From Pseudoramibacter sp. (GTDB lineage: Bacteria; Bacillota; Clostridia; Eubacteriales; Eubacteriaceae): a stretch of DNA of 64,000 nucleotides. The notes under the pieces were generated by a model. That model was not told the DNA's origin and did not search any database. It was given only the letters and a program-made list of their open reading frames with translations. Shown here one piece after another: positions 17,007 through 24,863 of this stretch; the first letter of the stretch is position 1, and each line of letters begins with the position of its first letter. The stretch lies in assembly GCF_022484225.1 (NCBI RefSeq), contig NZ_JAKVLT010000001.1, forward strand, positions 1,302,001 through 1,366,000, given 5' to 3'. Made by a program: the position numbers and the translations under genes.

Positions 17007-17924
17007 TTAAATCCTTTGACTGCAGCCAAGCACCTGGCGCATTTTGTGAACGACCATGGAACGCACGGCCTTCCGGCCCGGTCCCAGGTATTCGTGGGGA
17101 TCGTAAGCTTCAGGATGTTCCACAAAGAACTGGCGGATACAGGCGGTCATGACCAAGTTTAAATCTGTTTCAATATTGATTTTGCAAATGCCCATGCGGG
17201 CTGCATCCCGAAGCAGATCTTCCGGCACGCCCTGAGCGCGTTCGATGGCGGCGCCGTACTGGTTGTTCAAATCGACAAATTCTTTTGGCACCGATGAAGC
17301 GCCGTGAAGCACCAGGGGCAGATGGTTGAGACATTCGGTCAGGTCTTTTAAGCGGTCAAAGGCCAGTGTGGGTTCAGTTTTAAATTTGTAAGGGCCGTAG
17401 CACGTGCCGATGGCAACGGCGAGAGAATCGACGCCGGTCTGCATTACAAAGTCTGCAGCCTGTTCGGGATTAGTCAGGGCGAGGGGAATATCGGAATCCG
17501 TATCGCCGTGAATATCGCCGAGTCCGCCTTCAACGACGACGCCGTGATCGTGGGCATAGTCGACGACTTTTTTCGTCAGTTTGACATTTTCGTCGAAGGG
17601 CAGGCGGGAGCCGTCTATCATAACAGAGGTGAAGCCAGAGTCGATGCAGGCGGCGCAGGTTTCAAAATCCGGGCCGTCGTCAAGGTGCAGGCAGATGTCG
17701 ATATTGGACGTTTCCACAGCGGCTTCTACCAGTTTAATCACATAAACAGGATTGGTATAAATCCGGGATTTTTCAGAGACTTGAAGGATAACGGGGCAGT
17801 GTTCCCGTTCTGCAGCAGCGACAATTCCCTGAATAATTTCCATGTTGTTGGCGTTGAAAGCGCCGATGGCGTAATGCCCATCCAAGGCGTCGCGGAACAT
17901 TTTTTCAGATGTCACTAAGGGCAT
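17007..17924 (-). CDS. Class II fructose-bisphosphate aldolase family protein with altered metal site
   Basis: The 305-residue product matches class II (zinc) fructose-bisphosphate aldolases over its full length: GAFNANNMEIIQGI, FTSVMIDGSRLPFDENV, PLVLHGASSVP, CKINIETDL. In active members the metal is held by the second residue of DH in HLDHG, the Glu of VEAELG, and the His of GTxHG. Here these read HLDDG (Asp83), VEGGLG (Gly134) and GTCYG (Tyr176); only the later His of LHGASS remains. The codons were checked on the strand. It may have lost or changed activity. The start at 17924 has an AGGAGG site; the longer frame runs through a tRNA gene and is rejected. Confidence 0.85.
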   Translation of the reverse strand: MPLVTSEKMFRDALDGHYAIGAFNANNMEIIQGIVAAAEREHCPVILQVSEKSRIYTNPVYVIKLVEAAVETSNIDICLHLDDGPDFETCAACIDSGFTSVMIDGSRLPFDENVKLTKKVVDYAHDHGVVVEGGLGDIHGDTDSDIPLALTNPEQAADFVMQTGVDSLAVAIGTCYGPYKFKTEPTLAFDRLKDLTECLNHLPLVLHGASSVPKEFVDLNNQYGAAIERAQGVPEDLLRDAARMGICKINIETDLNLVMTACIRQFFVEHPEAYDPHEYLGPGRKAVRSMVVHKMRQVLGCSQRI

Positions 17925-18015
17925 AGGTCTCCTCCTTTTTCTTTTTACTTTATCTTTAATATTATAAGATGAAAGGGAATTCAGTTCAATAAATAAAAAA
18001 GAATTGGAAAAAAGC

Positions 18016-18044
18016 TTGCAAAATAGAAAGGCTTTCGATATAAT
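18016..18044 (+). promoter_or_regulatory. Promoter of tRNA-Thr
   Basis: TTGCAA at 18016-18021, a 17-bp spacer and a perfect TATAAT at 18039-18044 lie 14 bp before the tRNA gene. Confidence 0.85.
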
Positions 18045-18058
18045 AGCAAAGTATTCAA

Positions 18059-18134
<76 letters not shown>

Positions 18135-18145
18135 TTTTAACAATT

Positions 18146-18175
18146 AAGACGAGCCCTTTGGGTTCGTCTTTTTTT
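18146..18175 (+). terminator. Terminator of tRNA-Thr
   Basis: The stem AAGACGAGCCC / GGGTTCGTCTT with a TTT loop is followed by eight T residues. Confidence 0.88.
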
Positions 18176-18255
18176 TCGGCTGTTTGCAAATCCAGGTGCA
18201 GTATAATATAATTTCAAAATAGTGATATTATTGGCATAACAATAAAGGAGAGATC

Positions 18256-18684
18256 ATGGAAATTAAAAAATTACGGCCTCAGGCAAAAATTCCTTTTCGC
18301 GGTTCGGAACATGCGGCAGGAGTCGATCTTTTTGCCTGTGTCGACGAGGCGGTGACGATTGCGCCCCATCAAACAGCAATGATCCCGACGGGGCTGGCCA
18401 TTGCCCTTCCGGAAAAAACTTTCGGAGCGGTTTTTGCAAGGAGCGGTCTGGCAGTCAGAGAAGGCTTGAGACCGGCAAACTGTGTCGGCGTCATAGACGA
18501 AGATTACCGCGGCGAAGTCACGGTGGCCCTCTATAATGATAGCGATGCACCAAGAACCGTGGAACCAGAAGAACGCATCGCCCAGCTTGTGATCGTGCCC
18601 TACGTGATGCCTGACATGACGGTGGTTGATGAACTGGATCAGACGGAGCGGGGAAAAGGCGGATTCGGGTCGACTGGAAAATGA
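18256..18684 (+). CDS. dut: dUTP diphosphatase
   Basis: Dut hydrolyses dUTP to dUMP, keeping uracil out of DNA and feeding dTMP synthesis. The 142-residue product contains all five trimeric dUTPase motifs: AGVDLFA, RSGLAVREGL, NCVGVIDEDYRGE, ERIAQLVIVP and the C-terminal ERGKGGFGSTGK arm that closes over the nucleotide. An AAGGAGAG ribosome site precedes the ATG. Its stop overlaps the start of the next gene, a HIRAN protein, so the two are translated together. Confidence 0.97.
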   Translation: MEIKKLRPQAKIPFRGSEHAAGVDLFACVDEAVTIAPHQTAMIPTGLAIALPEKTFGAVFARSGLAVREGLRPANCVGVIDEDYRGEVTVALYNDSDAPRTVEPEERIAQLVIVPYVMPDMTVVDELDQTERGKGGFGSTGK

Positions 18685-19646
18685 CAGAAAAACAGATACA
18701 AAAAGCGCTCTCAGCACCGCTGAAAGAATTTCTGGCCGGGGGAATGGATCCCTTTGAACTGCAGGAAAAACTTGAACAGACTTTAAAAGACACTGAGGGC
18801 GCGACGAAAACGTATTACGGTTTCCTTTATGATACACGTGTTTTTAAGGCTGTTTCTCGGTTTTACAGAGAGGGCGGAGACGATATTGATCTTTTGAGAA
18901 GAGAAATGATCGATATTCTGCTCGAGTTCCGGGAATACGCGTATCACGTCGATGATGCGGAAGAAGAAACCGTTGAAACAGATCCCGACAGTCCCTATTG
19001 GGAAATTGAGTTTTTTGATATTGCAGGACTGTATTATCACAGAAAGCAGATCAAAGCGCTTTGCCGGGACAATCCAGATTACAGCAGAAGCCAGGCCGAA
19101 CTGATTGAAGATGAGATGGTGGATTGTGATATTCCACGATATCTTTTCGATCAGCAGGATGCCGAGCTTGTGCCCGAACCGGAAAATCCAGCAGATCCCA
19201 ACGCCATCCGCATAGATGTCTTAGGGAAGACCGTCGGGTACATCAAAAAAAGAGAGACAGAAGAAATCCGCACGCTTTTGATGCACCAGCAGATTGGCAA
19301 TATCAGCTGCGAAATTACAGGCGGACCCTCCCGTGTTTTGTACAGCGGCTACAGCCCTGCGCGGGACAAGGCGATCTACGAATCCGTAGAACGGGAGCAG
19401 GCGGCTTACAAAGGCGTGCTGCGCTTGTGCATCGGCCCTGAACTAAACATGCAGGATCTGGTCGATCAGCGCGTTCAGATCGTCAGTGATGAGCATGAAA
19501 GATGGGAAGGGCGCGTTTATTTATATTTGAATGCGAAAGATGACATCAAGGGGGAAGAAGCGCTGCTATTGGATATTGACGGCGTGCCGAGTATTTACCG
19601 CATTCCGGTGAAGGACATGATCAGTATTTTAGTCCTTGAGTCATAA
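18681..19646 (+). CDS. HIRAN-domain protein of unknown function
   Basis: A 321-residue protein. The N-terminal 90 residues are helical and acidic without a recognised domain. A HIRAN domain covers about residues 112-200: FFDIAGLYYHRKQIKAL, then LVPEPENPADPNAIRIDVLGKTVGYIKK. HIRAN domains bind 3' single-stranded DNA ends in eukaryotic HLTF; in bacteria they occur fused to helicases or alone. Here no helicase or nuclease motif is present, so it stands alone. The ATG overlaps the dut stop by 4 bp, which hints at a link with DNA damage or nucleotide quality control; that link is inference. Confidence 0.75.
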   Translation: MTEKQIQKALSAPLKEFLAGGMDPFELQEKLEQTLKDTEGATKTYYGFLYDTRVFKAVSRFYREGGDDIDLLRREMIDILLEFREYAYHVDDAEEETVETDPDSPYWEIEFFDIAGLYYHRKQIKALCRDNPDYSRSQAELIEDEMVDCDIPRYLFDQQDAELVPEPENPADPNAIRIDVLGKTVGYIKKRETEEIRTLLMHQQIGNISCEITGGPSRVLYSGYSPARDKAIYESVEREQAAYKGVLRLCIGPELNMQDLVDQRVQIVSDEHERWEGRVYLYLNAKDDIKGEEALLLDIDGVPSIYRIPVKDMISILVLES

Positions 19647-19655
19647 ATGAAAAAG

Positions 19656-19703
19656 AATAGCACATTGCAAAAAATAATAAATTTTGCAGTGTGTTATTTT
19701 TTT
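19656..19703 (+). terminator. Terminator after the dut-HIRAN unit
   Basis: A 17-bp stem (AATAGCACATTGCAAAA / TTTTGCAGTGTGTTATT, two G-T pairs) with a nine-base loop leads into a T-run. Confidence 0.85.
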
Positions 19704-19721
19704 GCAGAAAATAAAAACGGC

Positions 19722-19750
19722 TTGATTGATATATCGATACATCGTATAAT
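19722..19750 (+). promoter_or_regulatory. Promoter of the sugar-acid gene cluster
   Basis: TTGATT (19722-19727), a 17-bp spacer and TATAAT (19745-19750) form a good promoter for the three genes downstream. A repeated motif lies within the spacer and again after the -10 box. Confidence 0.75.
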
Positions 19751-19773
19751 AAACATAAGTGATATATCGGTAT
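19727..19773. repeat. Two direct repeats TGATATATCG(A/G)TA, probable operator pair
   Basis: TGATATATCGATAC at 19727-19740 and TGATATATCGGTAT at 19760-19773 are spaced 33 bp start to start, about three helical turns. Each holds a near-palindrome around TATCGATA or TATCGGTA. The first lies between -35 and -10, the second in the early transcribed region. The facing GntR regulator at 22.9-23.5 kb is the obvious candidate ligand-responsive repressor; this link is inference. Confidence 0.6.
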
Positions 19774-19800
19774 ATTAAATAAAACAGGGGAGGTAAGATT

Positions 19801-20691
19801 TTGAAAAAAGTCGGTTTTATTGGCTTAGGGATTATGGGAAAGCCCATGGCAAAAAATCTCTTGGCGGCGAAAGTACCCTTAATGGTCAATGACATCAACG
19901 ATCAAGTTGTTGAAGAATTGACAGCACTTGGGGCAGAATCAGGAAGTTATCGAGAAATTGGCGAAACTTGTGAAATCATTATTTTGATCGTTCCAAATGG
20001 AAAGATCAGTCAGCAGATTTTATTTGACAAAGGCGGTGTATCTGAAACAGTTAAGCCTGGTGCAATTGTCTGCGATATGAGCTCTGTGACACCGGTTGAG
20101 TCGCAGACATGTCAGGAAAAACTGAAGGATAAACAAGTACAGTTCATGGATGCCCCTGTATCCGGAGGCGAACCAGGTGCTGTGAAAGGGACCCTTGCGA
20201 TTATGTGCGGGGGTGCACCTGAAGTGTTTGATGCCATGCAGCCTTATTTTGATATTCTCGGCAGTTCTTCGACCTTAATCGGAGATGTGGGCAGCGGTTC
20301 GGTTACGAAACTGGTGAATCAAGCCATTGTCAATAATACCATTGCTGTGGTTTCCGAGGCTTTTGTGTTGGGAACGAAGGCAGGTGCAGATCCCGAAAAA
20401 GTCTACCACGCGATTCGAGGAGGTCTTGCCGGCAGTGCTGTTCTCGACGCCAAGATTCCGATGATCATTGAACGGAATTTCAAGCCAGGCGGAAAAATTG
20501 CGATCAACCATAAAGACATCAAAAATGTTGTGAATACGGCCCACGCGTTGGATGTGCCGATTCCATACACGGCGCAGCTTTATGAAATTCTTCAGACCTT
20601 GAAAGTTCACGGCCATATGCAGGATGATCACGGCGGCATCGTTCAATATTTTGAAAAACTGGCCGATGTTGAAGTGAAGAAAGGTGAGTAA
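19801..20691 (+). CDS. 3-hydroxyacid dehydrogenase family protein (GarR/LtnD-like)
   Basis: A 296-residue NAD(P)-dependent beta-hydroxyacid dehydrogenase. It opens with the Rossmann motif VGFIGLGIMGKPMAKNLL, holds the substrate motif DAPVSGGEPGAVKGTL, and the catalytic lysine in GSGSVTKLVNQ. In clusters with a four-carbon acid-sugar kinase such enzymes oxidise threonate or erythronate to the 2-keto (or 3-keto) acid; tartronate semialdehyde reductase is the other common role. TTG is the start, with a GGGGAGG site 7 nt upstream. It leads a three-gene unit. Confidence 0.85.
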   Translation: MKKVGFIGLGIMGKPMAKNLLAAKVPLMVNDINDQVVEELTALGAESGSYREIGETCEIIILIVPNGKISQQILFDKGGVSETVKPGAIVCDMSSVTPVESQTCQEKLKDKQVQFMDAPVSGGEPGAVKGTLAIMCGGAPEVFDAMQPYFDILGSSSTLIGDVGSGSVTKLVNQAIVNNTIAVVSEAFVLGTKAGADPEKVYHAIRGGLAGSAVLDAKIPMIIERNFKPGGKIAINHKDIKNVVNTAHALDVPIPYTAQLYEILQTLKVHGHMQDDHGGIVQYFEKLADVEVKKGE

Positions 20692-20693
20692 AT

Positions 20694-22115
20694 ATGGGGT
20701 TATCCATCGATGTATTAAAACAATATCCTGAGGTCGATGAACAGGCGGTCGATAGAGAATTAAATGCAGAGATAGCCAAAAACGACAAAAAGATCGTTGT
20801 ATTAGATGATGATCCCACAGGTGTGCAGACAGTTCATGACATTACGGTGTACACCAATTGGCAGTTGGATACAATGCGGGATGCCTTTTCTGAAGACGAT
20901 TCTTTATTTTATGTTTTAACGAATTCCCGCGGTATGACTCAGGATGAGACGACGGCAGCGCATCACGAAATCGCGGCAGCAGTCGATGCCGCTTCGAAGG
21001 CAACGGGCAAAGATTATCTCTATATCAGCCGTTCGGATTCGACGCTTCGGGGCCACTATCCTTTGGAAACCATGCTTTTAAAAGCCGCTTACGAAAAAGA
21101 TACGGGGCGGACCATAGACGGCGAAGTGATGTGTCCGTTTTTTAAAGAGGGCGGCCGTTTTACCATTGACGATGTGCATTATGTTCAGGAAGGAGATCAG
21201 CTCGTTCCTGCTGCAGAGACAGAATTTGCAAAGGATCCGACTTTCGGATATCACCACAGCGATATTAAAGATTATATCGAAGAAAAAACAGCTGGGGCTT
21301 TTAAGGCAAAAGACTGTGTCAGCATCTCTCTGAAAGATCTTCGGACTTTAAATTACGACGCGATCGAAACGCAGCTTCTTTCGGTTCAGAACTTTAATAA
21401 AGTGATTGTCAATGCCATTGATTACATCGATGTCAAAGTCTTCTGCGTGGCCTTGTACCGTGCGATGGCGAAGGGGAAAAACTTCATGTTCCGCTCGGCG
21501 GCAGCGCTTGTTAAAGTGATGGGCGGCGTCAGCGACCAGCCGTTACTGACACGAAAGGATATGATTGTTCAGGAAACCGATCGAGGCGGCATGATTGTTG
21601 TTGGGTCCCACACACAGAAGACAACGGCGCAAGTTGAACAGCTCAAACAGCTGCCGAATCTTGAAATGATTGAATTTGATGCGACCAAAGTGCGGGATGA
21701 AAAAGCTTTTAAGGCAGAAATCAATCGCTGCCTCAAAGAAGAGGAAGAAGCAATAGAGTCAGGCAAAACGGTGTGCGTTTATACAACACGAAAATTAATC
21801 AAGGCAGATACCGGCAATAAAGAAGACGAGCTTCGGCTTTCTGTTAAGATTTCCGATGCGGTTCAGTCTTTGGTCGGCAGGCTTCAATTGGCCCCGGCGT
21901 TTGTCATCGCCAAAGGCGGAATTACTTCGAGTGACATCGGGACAAAAGCACTGGCGGTGACCAAAGCAAACGTTTTGGGACAGATCGAGCCGGGTATACC
22001 AGTTTGGCAGACAGGTCCGGACAGCCGTTTCCCAAAAATGCCTTATGTTATTTTTCCAGGAAATGTCGGTGGGGAGTCGACATTAAAAGAAGCAGCAGAA
22101 AAATTAATGAAATAA
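20694..22115 (+). CDS. Four-carbon acid sugar kinase family protein (DUF1537, OtnK/DtnK-like)
   Basis: A 473-residue ATP-dependent kinase of the DUF1537 family, which phosphorylates keto forms of four-carbon sugar acids such as 2-dehydrotetronate. The N-terminal substrate domain shows LDDDPTGVQTVHD and SRSDSTLRGHYPLE; the C-terminal nucleotide domain has FVIAKGGITSSDIGTKAL and FPGNVGGESTL. It follows the dehydrogenase by 2 bp, the order expected for oxidation then phosphorylation. The usual third enzyme, an OtnC-type aldolase/decarboxylase or PdxA2, is absent from the cluster. Confidence 0.88.
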   Translation: MGLSIDVLKQYPEVDEQAVDRELNAEIAKNDKKIVVLDDDPTGVQTVHDITVYTNWQLDTMRDAFSEDDSLFYVLTNSRGMTQDETTAAHHEIAAAVDAASKATGKDYLYISRSDSTLRGHYPLETMLLKAAYEKDTGRTIDGEVMCPFFKEGGRFTIDDVHYVQEGDQLVPAAETEFAKDPTFGYHHSDIKDYIEEKTAGAFKAKDCVSISLKDLRTLNYDAIETQLLSVQNFNKVIVNAIDYIDVKVFCVALYRAMAKGKNFMFRSAAALVKVMGGVSDQPLLTRKDMIVQETDRGGMIVVGSHTQKTTAQVEQLKQLPNLEMIEFDATKVRDEKAFKAEINRCLKEEEEAIESGKTVCVYTTRKLIKADTGNKEDELRLSVKISDAVQSLVGRLQLAPAFVIAKGGITSSDIGTKALAVTKANVLGQIEPGIPVWQTGPDSRFPKMPYVIFPGNVGGESTLKEAAEKLMK

Positions 22116-22138
22116 TTGAATATTAAGGGAGATATATT

Positions 22139-22831
22139 ATGAGTTTTCAATTTTTATCACACATTTTGGATCCAGACGGATACGCATGGCCGGGAGAACC
22201 TGTGGTTAAGGTGACCCAGTGCACAGATGTTTCAGAAGAATGCCCGTTTTGCAGCTTTATCTCAGAACTGCCGAATCATTTCGGGACCCATATGGATGCG
22301 CCCCGTTATTTCGTGAAAGACGGCCTTTCGATTAATGAACTGCCCATTGAATATTTTACCCATACAAAAGTGGCGCTCATCGACATTCCAAAGGGGCCGG
22401 CAGAAGGGATTTACCGCGAGGATTTAGAACCCTTTGCCGATATTTTGTCCCAGGTTTCCTGCGCTTTATTCCGTACAGGTCTTGAAAAATACCGCGATAC
22501 CGATCAAAACATTTATCAAAATGAAGGTTCTTTTATTGCACCCAGCGCCGGCGACTATCTGACAGAAAATTTCCCGAATTTAAAAACCATTGGCATGGAT
22601 TTTCTCGCCATTGGATCGGCATCTGAAAAATGCAAAGAAGGGGAACTGCCGCCGGACTGCCATCGTCATGTCCTCGGTTATTATTCAGGAAAATTTGTTA
22701 CAGGCATCGAAGACATGCATTTGTCAGATCTTCCTAAAAATGCAAAAATTTCATTCTTTACGAATGCACCCTTAAGAATTAAGGGCCTCGATTCCAGTCA
22801 AGTAGTGTGCATTGCGCAGGTAGAAGATTAA
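22139..22831 (+). CDS. Cyclase-family metal hydrolase (kynurenine formamidase-like fold)
   Basis: A 230-residue protein of the cyclase family (PF04199 type), which includes kynurenine formamidases and isatin hydrolases. The metal motif HxGTHxDxP appears as HFGTHMDAPRYF at about residue 48. Members hydrolyse amides, imides or lactone-like rings. Its place after a sugar-acid dehydrogenase and kinase, 23 bp downstream with a GGGAG site, suggests action on a lactone or related product in the same path; this is inference. It lacks neighbours for tryptophan breakdown. Confidence 0.8.
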   Translation: MSFQFLSHILDPDGYAWPGEPVVKVTQCTDVSEECPFCSFISELPNHFGTHMDAPRYFVKDGLSINELPIEYFTHTKVALIDIPKGPAEGIYREDLEPFADILSQVSCALFRTGLEKYRDTDQNIYQNEGSFIAPSAGDYLTENFPNLKTIGMDFLAIGSASEKCKEGELPPDCHRHVLGYYSGKFVTGIEDMHLSDLPKNAKISFFTNAPLRIKGLDSSQVVCIAQVED

Positions 22832-22852
22832 CATTAAGATCAATAAAAAATA

Positions 22853-22892
22853 AAGGCGTCAGGATCAGTTTTGATCTTGGCGTCTTTTTTTT
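22853..22892 (+). terminator. Terminator of the sugar-acid cluster
   Basis: The stem GGCGTCAGGATCA / TGATCTTGGCGTC (with G-T pairs) around a GTTT loop is followed by eight T residues. It overlaps the 3' end of the converging GntR gene. Confidence 0.8.
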
Positions 22893-23545
22893 AGGAGATC
22901 TAAATTGATGGATTTTGCTGTGCGGGTTTGATGACAGATTAAAGCTTTAATTTGAGGAATATCTTTTGAGCGCACAGCCTCTAAAATTTGTATGTGTTCA
23001 TTTAAAGCTTCCTTCATTCGCCCTTCCCGGCTGAAGGATAACCCGGTCATGCGTGAAATGCGGTACATGAGCTTACGGTAAAAATCGAGCATTATGGCAT
23101 TGCCAACGTATTGAATCATGCTGCGGTGAAATTCGTAGTCTTTTTGGGCAAAAGCCTCGTGATCTTCAGTGGTGGTGTAAATCTCTTTTTGAGCATCGAT
23201 TTTAGACTGGAGTTTTTGAAAGTAAAATTGTCCCCGCTCGCTGTCAAGCCCTGCGCTTAGCGCCTCTAAGCAGTAACATTCGAAGGCTTCGCGGATTTGA
23301 TAGGTTTCTGTAATTTCCTGTTCTGACAGTTCATGAACGCAAAATCCTTTGCTGGGCACCAAATCCAGATAGCGTTCTTCATCGAGGCGCAGCACAGCAT
23401 CGCGCAGAGGTGTTTTTGAAAAATTAAAGTCTTTGCTAAATTGATTTAAAGAATAAAATTTGCCAGGTGTCAGTGCACCGCTTTTGATTTGTTCGATTAA
23501 AAAATTGTAAGCTTTATCTTGTAACATTTGTGTATTTTTCATCAT
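22865..23545 (-). CDS. GntR-family transcriptional regulator with FCD effector domain
   Basis: A 226-residue regulator. The N-terminal winged helix (about residues 8-75) includes SLNQFSKDFNFSKTPLRDAVLRLDEERYLDLVPSKGF, typical of the FadR subfamily. The C-terminal all-helical FCD domain holds the metal/ligand residues (YEFHRSMI, NEHIQILEAV). FCD regulators commonly answer to sugar acids. It faces the dehydrogenase-kinase-cyclase unit and shares a terminator hairpin with it, so it probably controls that unit. There is no Shine-Dalgarno before the ATG, and a TAAAAT box ends 6 nt upstream. Confidence 0.88.
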   Translation of the reverse strand: MMKNTQMLQDKAYNFLIEQIKSGALTPGKFYSLNQFSKDFNFSKTPLRDAVLRLDEERYLDLVPSKGFCVHELSEQEITETYQIREAFECYCLEALSAGLDSERGQFYFQKLQSKIDAQKEIYTTTEDHEAFAQKDYEFHRSMIQYVGNAIMLDFYRKLMYRISRMTGLSFSREGRMKEALNEHIQILEAVRSKDIPQIKALICHQTRTAKSINLDLLKKRRQDQN

Positions 23546-23551
23546 GGTTTT

Positions 23552-23580
23552 ATTTTATTATTTTACCGTCCAAATAACAA
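23552..23580 (-). promoter_or_regulatory. Probable promoter of the gntR gene
   Basis: Read on the minus strand: TTGTTA (23575-23580), a 17-bp spacer and TAAAAT (23552-23557), then 6 nt to the ATG. The expected start point falls on the ATG. Confidence 0.45.
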
Positions 23581-23643
23581 GCTACAATTCAGTAAAGAAG
23601 TTAATAGGAAACAATGGCCAACATAGTTAGGTATCGCTTCTTA

Positions 23644-23663
23644 TTTACATAAAAATATGTAAA
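23644..23663. repeat. 20-bp inverted repeat TTTACATA-N4-TATGTAAA
   Basis: Perfect 8-bp arms with an AAAA spacer lie in the 247-bp region between the divergent gntR gene and the importer gene. It is a possible operator for either. The rest of this region is A+T rich, and I found no cobalamin riboswitch or clear Fur box in it. Confidence 0.55.
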
Positions 23664-23792
23664 ATCAAATACACAAAAATATAAATACAAAATAATATAT
23701 TTTTATATCACAATATTGCCTATTAATAAGCTAAGGAGCTTTTTATACTTAAGATAAAATTAATTAAGAAAGGTTTAATGAGGAGGCATTAA

Positions 23793-24806
23793 ATGAAGAA
23801 ACAACTCGCATGTGTTGGCTTGGCCGCAGCATTGGCACTTGGAACCCTTGCCGGATGCGGCTCTAGTTCATCGTCCAGTTCTGCTGCAAAATCTTCTTCG
23901 AAGAATTACAAACCGGTTACGATTACGATGAATCTGGAAAGAAGCGGTATCGGCAAAAATTACAAGTATACTTTTAAGAAGAAACCGACAAAAGTGGTGG
24001 CAGACGGCGACCAGATGGCCGATATCTTTTTCGATTTAGGCTTGGCTGATGACATGGCCGGCTACACTGAAGGGGCCTGCGTCGATATGGTGAAGCAGTA
24101 TCCGGGCGAAAAGAAGGTCAAACAGCTGGCCAAACCGGGGATCAATCTTCGCTCTGTGTCAAAAGAAAAGGTTCTGGCAACGGGCTGTGATTTCTTAGTG
24201 GGATGGGATGATTTATTCTCAGACAAGAACTTCAGCGTCAGCTTCTGCAAGAAAAACGGCATCACCCCGTATTTCCCGTACGTCTGCTCAGACAGCGCGA
24301 CCTTTGATGATTTGTACAAAGATTATGAAACTTTAGGAAAAATCTTCCAGGTTGAAAGCACGGCGCAAAAACGCATTGCCAAGATGAAAAAGACTTTGGA
24401 TTCCGTTCATCAGACCTTAGGAGATGAAGCTTATCAGAATCCGGTCAAGGTTTTTGTGTATGACTCCGGCGAAGACGCGCCGTTTACCGCCTGCCAGGGG
24501 ATGCCTGGGGATATTTTGAAACGCGCCGGCGCCATTTCGATTTTCAACGACATCAATAAAGGCTGGGCAACGCCATCCTGGGAACAGGTCGCCGAAAGAG
24601 ATCCGGATGCGATTTTGATTCTGGACTACAATCACGATACAGCGAAAAAGAAAAAATTCTTGAAAACCAACAAGTACACCAAGAATTTGAGAGCAGTTAA
24701 AGAAAATAAAATTTACTCTGCCAACTGCGCCATCATGCAGGGGTCAGCAGGATCAGCCGATTTGGTTAAAACTATCGCCAAACAGCTCTACCCAGACAAA
24801 TTTTAA
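23793..24806 (+). CDS. ABC importer substrate-binding lipoprotein (iron-complex/B12 type)
   Basis: A 337-residue lipoprotein. The signal peptide ends in the lipobox LAGC at about residue 21, followed by a serine-rich linker. The rest is a FepB/BtuF-type two-lobed binding protein (PTKVVADGDQMADIFFDLGL, a KVFVYDSGEDAPFTACQGMPGDI region, and NKIYSANCAIMQGSAG). It delivers an iron chelate, haem or cobalamin to the permease and ATPase encoded next. The ligand cannot be told; absence of a cobalamin riboswitch slightly favours iron. An AGGAGG site precedes the ATG. Confidence 0.87.
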   Translation: MKKQLACVGLAAALALGTLAGCGSSSSSSSAAKSSSKNYKPVTITMNLERSGIGKNYKYTFKKKPTKVVADGDQMADIFFDLGLADDMAGYTEGACVDMVKQYPGEKKVKQLAKPGINLRSVSKEKVLATGCDFLVGWDDLFSDKNFSVSFCKKNGITPYFPYVCSDSATFDDLYKDYETLGKIFQVESTAQKRIAKMKKTLDSVHQTLGDEAYQNPVKVFVYDSGEDAPFTACQGMPGDILKRAGAISIFNDINKGWATPSWEQVAERDPDAILILDYNHDTAKKKKFLKTNKYTKNLRAVKENKIYSANCAIMQGSAGSADLVKTIAKQLYPDKF

Positions 24807-24818
24807 GGGATAAAAAAT

Positions 24819-24863
24819 AAAAGAGGGACTTTCTTAGAGGCTTTCTATGAAAGTCTCTCTTTT
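24819..24863 (+). terminator. Hairpin between binding protein and permease genes
   Basis: The 15-nt arms AAAAGAGGGACTTTC and GAAAGTCTCTCTTTT pair with a single G-T, and the 3' arm ends in four T residues. It may attenuate transcription or protect the 3' end of the binding-protein message, giving more binding protein than permease. Confidence 0.65.

Noticed and set aside
23546..23792. Possible cobalamin riboswitch ahead of the FecBCD-type importer
   Set aside because: The B12-box and the other conserved cobalamin riboswitch blocks are not present in this A+T-rich region.
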